A stretch of DNA of 64,000 nucleotides from Megamerina dolium (lineage: Eukaryota; Arthropoda; Insecta; Diptera; Megamerinidae): the NCBI GenBank assembly GCA_963854835.1, contig OY978525.1, positions 100,767,388-100,831,387 on the forward strand, in the 5' to 3' direction. The notes under the pieces were generated by a model. It had not been told where the DNA came from and did no database searches. It saw only the letters and a list, made by a program, of their open reading frames with translations. Position 1 is the first letter of the stretch. Every line of letters begins with the position of its first letter. The position numbers and the translations under genes were made by a program. Below are positions 1-11,800 of the stretch, piece after piece.

Positions 1-140
1 CCATAGCAGTGCCTTTTTGGCGATGTTGTCGTTTTCCTTACGCAACGAATGACCGATCCATTGCCACTTCCTTTTTTTGGATTTCAGTCGCAACATCAGT
101 CTGCTTCGCTTTCATCAACAACTCTGCGTTAGATATGGTA
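1..140 (-). mobile_element. Non-LTR retrotransposon (LINE) fragment, reverse transcriptase C-terminus
   Basis: Read on the minus strand this encodes a stretch resembling ISNAELL..TDVATEIQ followed, after a frame change in an A-run, by KWQWIGHSLRK and NIAKKALLW. The W-x-W-I-G-H-x-L-R-K signature is typical of the region downstream of the reverse transcriptase in RTE- and CR1-like LINEs. It differs from the RTE copy at 41464-44827, whose equivalent is RLRWLGHVERM. The element enters from outside the window and is broken, so it is a relic. Confidence 0.65.
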
Positions 141-234
141 TGGGGTTTTACATAATAATATTAATCAAAATATGATCCATCAAAAGCTAAATGCCAATTG
201 CTCACCTTTCAGGTAATTTATTTCATTTCCAAAG

Positions 235-680
235 AAGTGATTGTCTTTCGATGCAATCCATCTCACTCTCATGCCAAATATTGATACTTCTATAAAATTC
301 AAAGCGTTCTCCAGGCATTGACTAGAACAAATAGTCATCTAAAGGACCAATGTTTGGTGAATATGGCGGAGGGTATAACACTTCCCAGTTCTGGCCTTCT
401 AAATCGTGTTTAACCGGTTGAGCAATGTGTGGTTGGCGTTGTCATGTTGAGTTTGAGTTTGAGACGGAGACGGCAACTACTCATGGTACACAATACCTTT
501 TATATTCCACCAAATGCAGAGCATAACCTTAACATAATGAATATCTAGTTTTGGCTGTGATGGAATTGGCTCACCAGTCTTTACCCATAATTTTTTACGT
601 TTTCCTTCCCATGAATATTCGAAGTAAAAATCATTTTCTTCTTTGTCTTTGAAGAATAGTTTCACAAATGGTTTTACGAT
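235..680 (-). mobile_element. Degenerate mariner transposase (DD34D type)
   Basis: The minus-strand frame at 477-665 contains KKLWVKTGEPIPSQPK and VMLCIWWNIKGIVYHE, matching the central part of mariner transposases (W-V-K-x-G-E-P ... V-M-L-C-I-W-W). After a frame change, about 300-420 reads QPVKHDLEGQNWEVL then YPPPYSPNIGPLDDYLF, the region of the third catalytic Asp. Stops and frameshifts show it is dead. No terminal inverted repeats were found. Confidence 0.75.
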
Positions 681-885
681 TTTTCATAGTATTTAATGGA
701 AGTAAATCTGAATTTATCGAAGGTGGTCGTAGCTAGTACAACCGATGGTGCGAGCACGATAGTGAAAGTGCTGATATTGGTGGAGCCATATCGGTAGCTA
801 TGCTTTGTACATGGCCTCCAGTTGATGTTGATGTTTTGTATAAAACGAAACCAACAACATAAATAAAAAAATTACTAAATCAAAG

Positions 886-1092
886 ATGTCTGAATTTCAG
901 GACGATCCCGAAAATCCTGCGAACGACAAAATCCCAAAAATTGACATCCCTGATTCTAATGCAATAATTAATATTCTAGTACATAGCTCCAACTCTGAAA
1001 ACGAATCTACTTTTTGCCCAATACCCTTCCGAATGCCGTATTACGTTAAATTCAGAAAAATGTTGAAGACACTATATTATGCTTACCCTTGA
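886..1092 (+). CDS. Small hypothetical ORF, 68 aa
   Basis: A short open frame with a favourable start context (AAAG before ATG). It is acidic and Pro-rich near the start (PENPAND, KIPKIDIPD) and ends with the basic patch KFRKMLK. The composition looks more coding than the surrounding AT-rich sequence, but I recognise no family and see no neighbouring exon. It could be a real small gene, an exon fragment or a chance ORF. Confidence 0.2.
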   Translation: MSEFQDDPENPANDKIPKIDIPDSNAIINILVHSSNSENESTFCPIPFRMPYYVKFRKMLKTLYYAYP

Positions 1093-2989
1093 AGTAAATG
1101 CTTGTCACTAAAATTTTAGACGATGCATTGTTTTTTTTAACATTTTCGAATAGATTTTATAATTTTTCTAAATAAAATCCAACCCATTATTTGCGTTAGA
1201 AGAAAAGCAGTAGCAACTTAACCAACGAAATTGATATATTTGGAAATGCTTTTAGGCCATAAGAAATTGAATTTTCAATTTAATGTTGTCAAAGCATGGC
1301 CACTTGATGGATTTTAAAAAATATTTGAAAATCGATAATATCCTTATTACTGACCGTCCCAAGCTCTTTGCAACTCATTTGTCATAAACATTTAAAAATC
1401 CAATTTTAATGTAATTTTAAGATTTATGTGCAAATTTTAAAAAAAATTTGTTCGTTTTTCTCTGGTAAATTTAAAAAATATAGAAAGTTTTGAATTTTTG
1501 AGATACATTTACTAATTTCATTGTACTAATTTCAATCCATCTTGACCTTCAATAGACTGTTTGAAAAGTGATTGTTACTGGCTTTAAAATGATTTATTAT
1601 TCAAAAGAGTGTAGGATATATGATATTTAAAGCATATAAGTGAAACTAAATTTTGAATTTGATATTTCATTAAAAGTATTAGATCTAAGTTTCTTATTTA
1701 GAATCTTGAAATTAGCGTAACTTTTAGAAAATATAGTCAGGAAGGTGTTATTACATTTATTATTCTAGATTTTAACTGCCATTGTCTTCAATACAATTTT
1801 ATTAGGAAATTTAAGTTTATTTCTAAAGTAAATCTTCAGTAGAAATTTTCTTTAGTATACATTACGTGTACTTAGATGTCCTTAGACCCAATATTTATAT
1901 ATGTTGTACATAACGATGACCTTGGTGTAACTTGACTAAGAAATTTCTTATTTATATACATGCATATATACGTAGTAAGTATTTTCTTGAGGTATGAAGG
2001 ATTATGATAAGGGCATGAGGATGATTAATTGCTGCATACATTTATGTACTTGTTTGTGTATACTGTATTGCTGTGTTGTTGGGCGTTCATATTGTTATAT
2101 AGTTATTTTATTAACGCTTCATTAATATTGCTTACATTTTCAGACTTGTTTGGCTTTACTTAATTTTATTCTTATTTGAGAATAAATACAAGAAATACAT
2201 TCGAAGGCAGTACAATATATTACTTGTAAATACATATACACACATATACACAAATATAGGACACTCATATTACACATTGATGATGATTGCTTTAAATTAG
2301 TAATATAATTTGTATTAGAATATTATAGCCGCTCAATTATATATACACGTGGCTTACTGAAGAGTGGTCGAGTAGAGTAAAGTACTTAGTAGTAGTTGTA
2401 ATATTGTAGTAGTAGCTCGTGTTAGTAATTGTACATGTATGTATATATGTGTATATGTTCAACTTTCATTCGAATTATCATATTGACGATATTGCGCATG
2501 TTGTTTCATTGAATGCAATGTTTACAGTATGTACTATGTATGCATGTACAAAAGTCGATGTAGTTTCTTGTATGTTTTGTATAATTTTTCTGTGCTATCA
2601 TTGTTTAGTCATCAATTTACGGTTGCGGTTAGTGCATGTGTATTATTTCATTTTAACTAACTTACATGTTCTACAAATTTCGTTTTTGTGTTTTTATTTG
2701 TTTTCCTCTTTCACTAAGTGTTATTATACGTCACGTGGTAACATACAACCTATACCTATAATGTACGAGTAAAGTGTGTCCTTTTCATGCGAGTACTTCA
2801 TTGTGAATTAAATACAAACTCTATATGAGTATTCAACGTTTGGTGCTAGAATGTTCGCTTATAATACATTTGATAGTTATTTGCAATTTAATTACTGACT
2901 TTAATGCATTTATTAAAGTGTGAACGTGGTTGATTTGGAACCATATAGTTATCTTGTGCTAATAGCGTCAAATATTCAACCTCCACATT
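1093..2989. other. AT-rich region with no recognised gene
   Basis: I found no recognisable protein homology or transposon ends here. A 117-aa open frame at 2419-2772 is rich in Cys, Tyr and Val in a way expected from AT-rich DNA and looks like chance. The stretch may hold 5' regulatory or untranslated sequence for the candidate exon at 2990. Confidence 0.4.
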
Positions 2990-3056
2990 ATGTCGGATAT
3001 GTTAGAAAATCGTTCATTTTTTAATCATATCATCAATAATATTGACGATATATTTG
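2990..3056 (+). CDS. Candidate first coding exon (22 codons plus 1 nt)
   Basis: The sequence opens with ATG and runs 22 codons (start MSDMLENRSFFN, end NNIDDIF) to a good donor, G|GTATGT, leaving phase 1. Two downstream acceptors need exactly this phase. The exon at 8881 (Dpy-30/ankyrin gene) would be joined through a GGT codon. The open frame after the acceptor at 4440 (arginine-kinase-like gene) would be joined through GAT. The Dpy-30/ankyrin gene otherwise lacks a start codon in the window, so it is the likelier owner. The arginine-kinase-like gene would then lie inside its 5.8-kb first intron. This is inference from phase and position only. Confidence 0.4.
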
Positions 3057-3716
3057 GTATGTATATAAATGTGTAAGAAATTAAATTTAAATATACTAAA
3101 ATATTAGTGAAATATGACTTTTATTCAAAAGTTCGAAGATCGACCTCTAATACAATTAAGAAATTAGAAAGAATATAATTTAAACTACTTCAAATCGATA
3201 CAGTTTAGCAATTACAGTGGTGTGCAACTAATTCAAAACGTATTAATTGCACACACCATAACATAATTGTTCAGAATATGAAATGTTATAATAAAAGCCT
3301 TGCTACAAACCATATGTCAAGGGTGATTTAAATTTGGGCCTGTTAATGTCCCCATAAATTTGTGTCGAAAAATATAAACAGAAAGACAAATAATTTAATT
3401 TATTAAGAAATCTAAAGGTTACACCAAATTCCATTGCGGATATTTAATACATTTTTGCACTTTTGCATTTTTGGGTCAATTCTCGAATACTTTTTCAAAG
3501 TTTTTATACAAAATTAAGATTATTTATAGATTGAATATTACGCACAATATTCGATAGCTCTGCATTTAATAAAAAATTAGTTGTAAACCCCGAAAAATTA
3601 CTTCTAGGTATGCTGCACTTAGGTGAAATATCATTTGCCTTGAATTTAGTGCATTTTGAAATTTGCAAGTTGGCAACACTGTTTTCAAAACTTTTCTAAT
3701 TTTATAGCACAGTAGC

Positions 3717-3969
3717 TAATATTTTATACTGAAGTGTGTGTGAGTATGTGAAGTCTCAAGGTCAAGTCTCAAATAATTATTCCAGATTTTGAGACTGAAT
3801 AATAATTAATTATTACTAAAGTAGTTGGCAATTCTTCAAAAAAAAAATTAATATTTTATATTGAAGTGTGTGGATGTGTGAAGTCTCAAGGTCAAGTCTC
3901 AAATAATTATTCCAAATTTTAAGGACTGAATAATAATTAATTATTATTTAAGTAGTTGGCAATTCTTCT
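3717..3969 (+). repeat. Tandem duplication of about 122 bp
   Basis: Two copies, 3717-3837 and 3848-3969, each contain TATTTTATA, GAAGTGTGTG, AAGTCTCAAGGTCAAGTCTC, AATAATTATTCCA and GTAGTTGGCAATTCTTC in the same order. They differ by a few substitutions and small indels, so the duplication is fairly recent. A short A-rich junction separates them. Confidence 0.9.
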
Positions 3970-4711
3970 AAAATGAATTATCTGCAATTAAATGCTTTCC
4001 GAAAATGTCTTACGCTTTGAGTCGTCCATTATGTGGTAAATAAATTAGGGCCTTGGTATTAAATTGCTTAGCCTAAGAGAGTAGTATTTGTAGTCAAAAG
4101 CAGTAACTGTTCTAAGTCGACTTTATAGGAGAGCGTTTTTAAATTTCTGAGTGAAAATGATATTCAAAATGAATTTCAAAATTTTTAAGATATCAAGTGC
4201 TTTGGTATAATCTCAAGCATTAAATTGCAATTAAAAATGGTCATTTGAATTATTTCTTCTTCGAGCTGAATTCTGATTCTAAAATGAGTTTAAATGAATA
4301 TATAATTTTTCTTGATTTTCTTAAAACTTTTCAATGCGTACTTTTCACAAATTTTGCAAAATATGTAATAAAATATAATGGTGCATTTGACTAAATTCTC
4401 TATTAAATCGATTTAAGCGGTTATTGCTTTTTGCCACAGATATAGTTGATTTACAGTATAAAAAATGTTTAAAAGTTTTAAATAAAATACCAGAAAATTA
4501 TTATAACACAGCACAGCAGCTTTTTATGGGATCTCAAATTTTATGTTCGTACAAGTCGATTTTCCATTATTATTTCAACACTATATTTTCTTTTTCTCTA
4601 CTTGCACAAACATTCTCTTCAATATACATGTATACAAAAAAAAAATCACAATTTTTTCTCAATGAAAACAAATCATTATTAAATTTACATCTTCAAAATC
4701 TTCTCCAAAAT

Positions 4712-6127
4712 ATGCTAACCTCTGCCGTACGAAAATCGCTACACTTTATCGACAACGTACACGCACAACACATATCAGTACCCGATGATTTGCACAGTTC
4801 ACGACGTCTATTACAAGATGGCGATCTCGAACGTACACTTGAGCGGTGTTTCAATGTGATACAGGAATCAAGTAAAGTGCTCAGCGGCGCATCGGTTTCA
4901 GCATTGGCGCAACGTAAACCATTAAGTGCTGGATCTACGCTACAATTGGCGGTTACAAGCTATTTGAGTCGATTTCTCAAACGTAGCATTTATGAGAAGA
5001 TCAAAAAACGTCAAACACGACTCGATCATAATTTATTTGATGTCATTTGGCCAGCAATGCGTAAGACTACTAAAATGCGTCCACTCGAGGAAGATGTCAA
5101 TTGTGGTATTGTTGCGCCCGACTTTGATGTGTATGTGGTGTTTCAAGAGTTTTTGGTGCCACTCATCAAGGATATGCATTGTATGAGTGTGACAGCCGAA
5201 TTTAAGCCACATCCACGCATTGCTTATTTCCCGATGGAAAATGGCGAACGTCTCAACACTGCCGGTTTCGTATTCGATGACGAATCGTCACTCATACAGT
5301 GTTGTATAGTGCAATGTGCGCGTAATCTTGATTGCTTCGAATTGCCTTTGAATCTGACCATTGGTCAAATTGAACAAGCTGAACGCATGATGATGGGTAA
5401 AATTTTCTCAAACGACTTCGCCGAAGCTATTGGTGAGACGGAGGCAGGCAGTTATTACACTCTGAGCGAGATACTCGAAGATAATTCGGAAGTCTTACAA
5501 ATGTTGACAGCTGTCGGCTTGATGATACCAATACTCGATATAAAGGATACTGTACAAGCAGCCGAATCGATTACATTTAATGGCACCCTCTGGCCATATG
5601 GACGTGGTGTCTATGTTAATTCGGATAGCAATTTGGCGCTTTGGTTAAACTGTCAGGAGCATTTACGTGTTATTGCCACAACAGATGTAAATGAGCCAGC
5701 CGATATGGGTGCCGCCTATACGCGCGTAGGTCGTGCTGTTTCATATTTGGAAACACAGTTGCATTTCAAAGAAAGCTACTTGCTGGGCTATTTACAATCA
5801 CGTCCATCCTATCTGGGAACCGGTCTCAAAATGACCACAATGATTAAGCTACCGAATTTAGTTAAAGAAATCGATAATCTACGTCATTTATGTGCGGTAC
5901 GCGGTCTCGCGTTGATTACAAATCCCCAAACGAAGCTGACAGTACGTCTTGTAAATATGCAAAGTTTGGGAGCTGCCGAATTTGTGCTCTTTCAGGACTA
6001 TTGTACTGCAGTAACCAATATCATTTCACTGGAGAAGGATATGTCATTGTCAAACTCGAAACATATAGCTAATATGTTGGTGAAAATATTTCGCCGTAAA
6101 AAGAATAGCATAATCGATCACAATTAA
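4712..6127 (+). CDS. Arginine-kinase-like protein (ATP:guanido phosphotransferase fold), probable pseudoenzyme
   Basis: The 471-aa protein aligns with arginine kinases over residues about 80-445: SYLSRFLKRSIYEKIKK (N-domain helices), EEDVNCGIVAPDFDVYVVF, LTIGQIEQAERMM, LWPYGRGVYVN, NCQEHLRVI, YLGTGLKMTTMIKLP and LGAAEF. True arginine kinases are about 356 aa, so there is an extra N-terminal segment of about 75 residues and a short basic tail (RRKKN). By alignment with Limulus arginine kinase, the nucleotide-binding R124, R126, R280 and R309 become I199, Q201, K373 and A400. The guanidino-site E225, C271 and E314 become Q315, R364 and P405. Only R229 (R319) remains. Catalysis is therefore unlikely, yet the frame is intact and the fold well kept. 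The start at 4712 has A at -3. The frame is open back to an acceptor-like site at 4439 (pyrimidine-rich, CCACAG), so an upstream exon, possibly 2990-3056, could extend the protein. Confidence 0.85.
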   Translation: MLTSAVRKSLHFIDNVHAQHISVPDDLHSSRRLLQDGDLERTLERCFNVIQESSKVLSGASVSALAQRKPLSAGSTLQLAVTSYLSRFLKRSIYEKIKKRQTRLDHNLFDVIWPAMRKTTKMRPLEEDVNCGIVAPDFDVYVVFQEFLVPLIKDMHCMSVTAEFKPHPRIAYFPMENGERLNTAGFVFDDESSLIQCCIVQCARNLDCFELPLNLTIGQIEQAERMMMGKIFSNDFAEAIGETEAGSYYTLSEILEDNSEVLQMLTAVGLMIPILDIKDTVQAAESITFNGTLWPYGRGVYVNSDSNLALWLNCQEHLRVIATTDVNEPADMGAAYTRVGRAVSYLETQLHFKESYLLGYLQSRPSYLGTGLKMTTMIKLPNLVKEIDNLRHLCAVRGLALITNPQTKLTVRLVNMQSLGAAEFVLFQDYCTAVTNIISLEKDMSLSNSKHIANMLVKIFRRKKNSIIDHN

Positions 6128-6689
6128 GCCAAATGAAATAGCTACAATGTAATTACATAAAAAATTATTCAATCGTCTATCTTTATTGTATTATACAAGA
6201 AAATAAGCAAATATATATGTAGCTATTATTTTAAAACTTACATATATAAATATAACATATATTTACATCGAAAATGCCTAAAGTAAATTGTGTTTTTTTT
6301 CCATTCAATTGGAAATTGTTTTTTTTTTCCTTCTTTCAATTTTGTTTCCACATTCTGCATCTACGCCTGTTTATGAGCAATGCAACGCAATTCAGCTTAC
6401 TTGAGGGTTTGTAAATTTTTTAATGCATTCATAGTTTTTAAGTATGTAATTCTTCTTTATATTATGTTCGTATGTTTGTCTGTATTTTGCACTTTACTGT
6501 AAAATTAATAGAATTTTTTTGCCGTGTACCATTTTTTTTTGGTTATATATATTTGAGTTGCATTGCACTTTAATCATAATACGTGTTACATTTATTGGGA
6601 TACGAGAGCTAATTTAAATAAGAATGGGGTAGCACAGCTACGTCACCAAAATATCGTAGTACGTTTCGAAAACCTTGCCATGTATTAAC
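6128..6689. other. 3' flank of the arginine-kinase-like gene
   Basis: AT-rich sequence with T-runs. I see no canonical AATAAA close behind the stop codon and no ORF or transposon that I recognise. Confidence 0.4.
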
Positions 6690-6770
6690 ACAGCTACTTA
6701 TTATCGACGCCATGTTTCTTTAAGAGCTTTGTCGCAGAGCTTTTTTACGAGCTTTTTAATGAATGTTATG
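6690..6770 (-). mobile_element. Old fragment of the tRNA-derived SINE
   Basis: The words GAGCTTTGTCGCAGAG and GAGCTTTTTAATG follow the order and spacing of GAGCTTTGTCACAGAG and AAGCTTTTTCATGG in the body of the SINE (compare 15200-15245 and 46865-46910). Both ends are missing. Confidence 0.45.
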
Positions 6771-7727
6771 GAAGAAATTAGGAACATGCTAAGGGCTAAA
6801 GTAAACTAACAAACAAAATTCACACACGTTGAGTACGGTATCTTGAGAAAGTAAGTATTATCAGTATCTACCCTAGACCAACTAGAGACTCTGAAATACA
6901 GCGTTCAAACACATAACTCTATTTCTTCGAGCAGAATTGAAAAATTAGCCTCATATCTGCGTAGTAGTCAATTCTAAATAGGTGCAATTTATGATTAATT
7001 TTTTATTCTCAACAATTCCTTTGACCATACTTCTCTATCTCCATCTCATAAGGGAACTTCCATACAAAATGAACGTAAGAATATCTAAGAATCGAAAAAT
7101 ATTCAGAGAAATCGTTCCTAGACTAGTGAATTGTATGACTAATTCCAAATTTGCCTTGCCATCATTTCCTCTGAGCCTATATCCGCTCGTTAAGGGAACT
7201 CTCATACAAAATTGATGTTTTTGTAAAAAAAACCTGAAAAAGTAGGCAATCAATCAAAAATTTCTTAAAGCTTTTTTGAGAATAAATGCTTGGGATGATC
7301 TAAATTTTAAGTTTTCCCCAATTTAACCCAAAAACCCTCAAAAGAGTCGCCATTAAACTAGGTTTTTTATAGGGCCTTTCACCTAAAAATCGTGAGTCGG
7401 AACACAGTGGAAAAATAATTCTGGAAGGTAATTATTCTTATACTAAAGGTCCGATACTTACAGTTATCGATTTTTGTCTAATGCAAACTCCTTTACCATT
7501 TGTATACTCCCGCTGGCGCCAGTTAGAAAACCCAAGTGCTACCAATTCTCCAATATTAAATCCTATCATAAACGATTATGACAGTGGATTTCGAATAAAA
7601 CACCTTCTTGGGTGGAACGTGATCATCCTTTCCCTCATTAATAACAGCTCCTGATAATAACAGCTATTGAATTATGATGAACTTAAATATGTTGATATTG
7701 GCATATATTATCGTGACCTTCATAGAG
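6771..7727. other. Intergenic or intronic region, no feature recognised
   Basis: Overlapping open frames on both strands at 6982-7253 (77 and 72 aa) have no recognisable motif. They are mutually antisense, so at most one could be real and probably neither is. If exon 2990-3056 belongs to the Dpy-30/ankyrin gene, this lies within its first intron. Confidence 0.35.
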
Positions 7728-7735
7728 ACATGATA

Positions 7736-7939
7736 AAATAAATAAATTTGTGGCACTTAAAGCCCCGAAGGTCTCATTGGCCGAGCTTCTCTGCCATTAC
7801 TATTGTGCATGTTAAATTTTGGACAGCATTAGAATGGACGTACTTGCGTTTGCGATATTAAATTTATTATGCTTCATCCGGGGATTGAACCCACGACCTA
7901 TAGATCAGAAGGCCAACACACTAACCACTGAGCTACGGC
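7736..7939 (-). mobile_element. tRNA-derived SINE, internally shortened copy
   Basis: On the minus strand it begins with GTGCCGTAGCTCAGTGGTTA (box A-like), has GGGTTCAATCCCCGG (box B-like), and ends with the tail GGGGCTTTAAGTGCCACA followed by AT-rich sequence. It lacks about 150 bp of the middle present in full copies. A short direct repeat, ACATGATA at 7728-7735 and 7940-7947, flanks it as a probable target-site duplication. Confidence 0.85.
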
Positions 7940-7947
7940 ACATGATA

Positions 7948-8880
7948 CAAGAATAAAAATTTCGATTATGCTTATGGTTGACATATCCCTATGGAGTAAG
8001 CTTCGTAATCAACTCGATCATAGATTGAAGATATTTCCTTCTTAACAGCTACAGTGCACCCTAAACTCATACCTGTGGGCCCACTGAATCACCTCATTGA
8101 TATTCCTTGGATTATTAATAAGTTTCTCTACCTTGAACACCATCCTGTCTGGAAACCCAAATTAGTTCAAGCCTGTCCTGCTTTACAACAGAGTGAAGTT
8201 TCGACCTACATTTGTGGATAATCTCTCGTTCCACTCGTAGCAAAGAAGCATATACTGTTTTCATCCAAAACTCGGTCTTGATCTTGGAGTTATCGGTAAA
8301 GAAAAGGTTTGTAAAACCTCCTGGAATTGAATCTCGATTTCTTCATTCTCTCGTCATTGAGAAGCTGATGTTATACTTTCTACCAAAAGGAACTGCAGGT
8401 ATAATTTATCCTTTGGGACCCAAAGCGAAATACTATGTAGAGAATAGTTGCGTTCTTTGTCTTACACGTAGAAGAATGAGTCAGATCGAGCAACTAAAAT
8501 GCTATCACTACAAAAATTATTAAATTCTTAAAAGAAGAAACAGTGATTAGTGAATCTTTTTAAAAGCAGCACCAAGCACATATAGTATGGAAGACTTCAG
8601 TAGCAGTTATATTCGATTTGCTTTAAAGAATTTTAGTTGCTTCAGGATAATAACTATAAGTAACATTTGCAATAACCCCTGATTCTGGTGATCTTTTTTC
8701 CTTAATTTCTGTGATGATAATTTTTGTTTTGTTACCAAATACATGTTTGATAAATATTTTCTATTAATTTGCTTTTTCATGTGAATATTATTTTATTAAT
8801 AGCAATTAAGCTGCTGAATATTTAAATATTTTTAAGAATTAAATTTCATTGAAGACTCATAAATTAAATATCGTTTACAG
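7948..8880. other. Intronic or upstream sequence of the Dpy-30/ankyrin gene
   Basis: A 103-aa open frame at 8212-8523 has no recognised motif and looks like chance. The stretch ends in a good acceptor (TCGTTTACAG at 8871-8880) for the exon at 8881. Confidence 0.4.
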
Positions 8881-11800
8881 GTCAAGCTGAAAATCAAAAT
8901 TTTGAATCGAATCCAATTTTCAAAACAGAACAAGGACAATATTTAGCTACGAGTAAGTTTCTTCATATTCTTATTGCAAAACTAAGTACTTGTCATAATC
9001 AAATCATTTTATAGATTTAGCTGATCCACTTATTAAAGCACTAACTGAAATTGCCAATAAACGACCCGAAGATCCGGTGGCATTTCTTACCGGTTTTCTA
9101 CAAAATTATATACATACACGTAATCCAAATGGAACAGTACCAACAAATACATCTGTTGTACAAACGAATACAAATAGCAGTAGTAGTAATACAAATTCAA
9201 CAGCAGTAATGAATACAAATTCAACAACATCAATGAGAAATGCCCACGTACAGAATGCTGATGATATTGAAGAGGACCGCATGTCAACTGTGGACGGTGA
9301 TACACCAACGCCAGGGGATGATCGTGATGAACATGGACAGAGTATGTTACATTTTGCATGTGCCCGATCACATCGTCGTGGTGGTTTAATACATCTGATT
9401 GAAGAATCCAATATTGATATTACATATCGCGATGAATTGTATCGTACAGCGAGAGATGTATCGCTGCAAGCGAATCAACAATCCAATGCAAAAGAAATCG
9501 ATCGTTATGTACTATCATTGGCTGTAGTGGGTAAGTGTATTTTGATCATTATGATGATCATACACAGTATAACATATGATTATTATTTATTCATTTATTT
9601 GCAGGCAATATAAGACCTTTTGAATATTTTGCTCTTGCTGGCTATGATCATATTATCGATGTTACTGACGATGATGGCAAAAGCATAATTGATATTGCTG
9701 CAGAGAGAGAACATGAAGACTTAGCTGATTTTTTGCGAAATCTACGTTCATTGGAGGTATGCTCTTATCGAATGACTATTTTATATGCAAATTAAGTATA
9801 CATGCATTTTTTTTTTTTGCTTTCATAGGAAGCACGCGAAGAATTACATCAAATGATACGCGAAAATAATATGGAACGTGTTAAAAGCATTTTAAAGAGT
9901 TCAAATGCTAAATGGTTATTAAAAGCAAAAAATTACTATGGTATATTTTGGAATCAATTGATTTGATAAGTTTTTCACAAAATTTTATTTTAAAGGTCGT
10001 ACCGCATTACATATAGCCATTTTAAAGGAAGCTACTGAAATGGTTGAATATTTTGTTGAAATTAGTCCGGAAGCTTTAAAAATAGGCGATAATGTAAGTC
10101 ATCATTTAATATTCTCTAATTATAATTAGAGACATAATTTGAGTTTTATTGTCTGGAGGCGCATATAGTAAAACATCCATATATTTTTGAATTCACAATT
10201 TTTTTGCGTGAGTTTCTTGAGAACAAGTCCAAAATTCATATCGGAGCGAAATGTGTTGTTTGGGTACATATAGTCAAATTTTATTAGGAATAATTTTATA
10301 GAACATTTTAACCTGATAGTTCTCTTACGAAAGGGTCATTTTGACCCCTTTTTTGGAAAAACTGAATAAAAAGCCATTTCGGAGGCCACTAGAGGGTTAA
10401 AATGTTCTAAAAAATGATTCGCCGGAAAATTTCACTAGGGGGATTTTCAGACAAAATCATCATATAGAGTACAGAAAATAAAAAATAAATATATCTGTAT
10501 AATATTGCATATAAAGGGTTTTCCATTAGGGACATAACAATTTCGTATCTTTATATGAACGCACCCTTAAACTTTTTTAATCAACTGTCAATGTCAAAAG
10601 GTTAGTTAAAGTCAACATTTTCATCATGGTAAAGTTCACGAACCAGCAACGTTTGGAAATTATTAAAAATTACTACGGAAATTCTGAGTTGGTGGTTGCA
10701 ACTTTAAGAGCGAAAATTCATCTTCAGCGATGAAGCTCATTTCTGGCTCAATGGCTATGTCAATAAGCAAAATATTCGTTATTGGTCAGCAACAAATCCA
10801 CAAGTGCTTCTTGAGACATCGTTGCACCTGCAGAAAGTTACTGTTTGGTGCGGTTTTCATGCCGGAGGTGTGATTGGGCCGTATTTTTTCGTGGATGAAA
10901 ACGACCGTCGTGTTACGTAGGAAGATTATTTGTGGCCAGAATTGGATGAACTTGACATCAGCGATATGTGGTTTCAACAAGACGGTGCCACTAGCCGCAC
11001 AGTACACGTCACAATCGATTTATTGCAAGGCAAATTCGGTGAACGTGTTATCTCGAGAAATGGTCCGGTCGAATGGCCGCCTCGTTCATGCGATCAAACA
11101 CGATTGGATTTCTTTTTATGGGGCTTTATCAAGTCACTGGTCTATGCAAACAAGCCAGCAACTTTAGACGAGCTCAAAGACAACATCCAACGCGAAATTG
11201 CCAACGTTCTGGTCGAAATGTGTGCTAGAGTGGTGGAAAATTGGGTCCAAAGAATCGACCGCTGTAAACGGGCTCGTGGTGGTCATATGACCGAAACCGA
11301 ATTTCATTCATAAAATGTAATGCTTGCCATATATCCGCAATAAATTTGAACTCAATACCTTAAATATTTCTGTGTTTTATTAATAGATAAAATTGTTATA
11401 TCCCTAATGGAAAACCCTTTATAACTCCGGCTCTTTTCGAGAGTGATGGTTCGGCACTTGGGACAACAGTATCACTATCATCAGAAACTTAGTTACCCAG
11501 GGCCAAGCAGTGGGGCCCGCAGTGAAGTCATATGTGGACATCATGTGTGATTCAGATTCTAATGATAGCTATGACTTCGATTCCGATGTTTCATGCACCG
11601 AACCATTACCCTCGAAAAAATCTCGAGTTATATTTATGAACAAATTTTAAAGGAATACATAAAAAAGTTGCATATTTCAAGGGGATATATACAATATGAT
11701 ATAGATATATTTGTTTTTCATTTTCTGTGGACTTTCACGATCTTTGTATAACGATTTCATCTGAGAATACCCCGAAAAATGCCAGTGAATAATTTTCCAT

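Noticed and set aside
2419..2772. 117-aa open frame, Cys/Tyr/Val-rich
   Set aside because: No motif, no splice context and a composition explained by AT-rich DNA; treated as chance.
7870..7940. Possible tRNA genes at SINE heads (A and B boxes)
   Set aside because: The acceptor and anticodon stems do not pair properly and the box sequences continue into the shared SINE body, so these are tRNA-derived SINEs.
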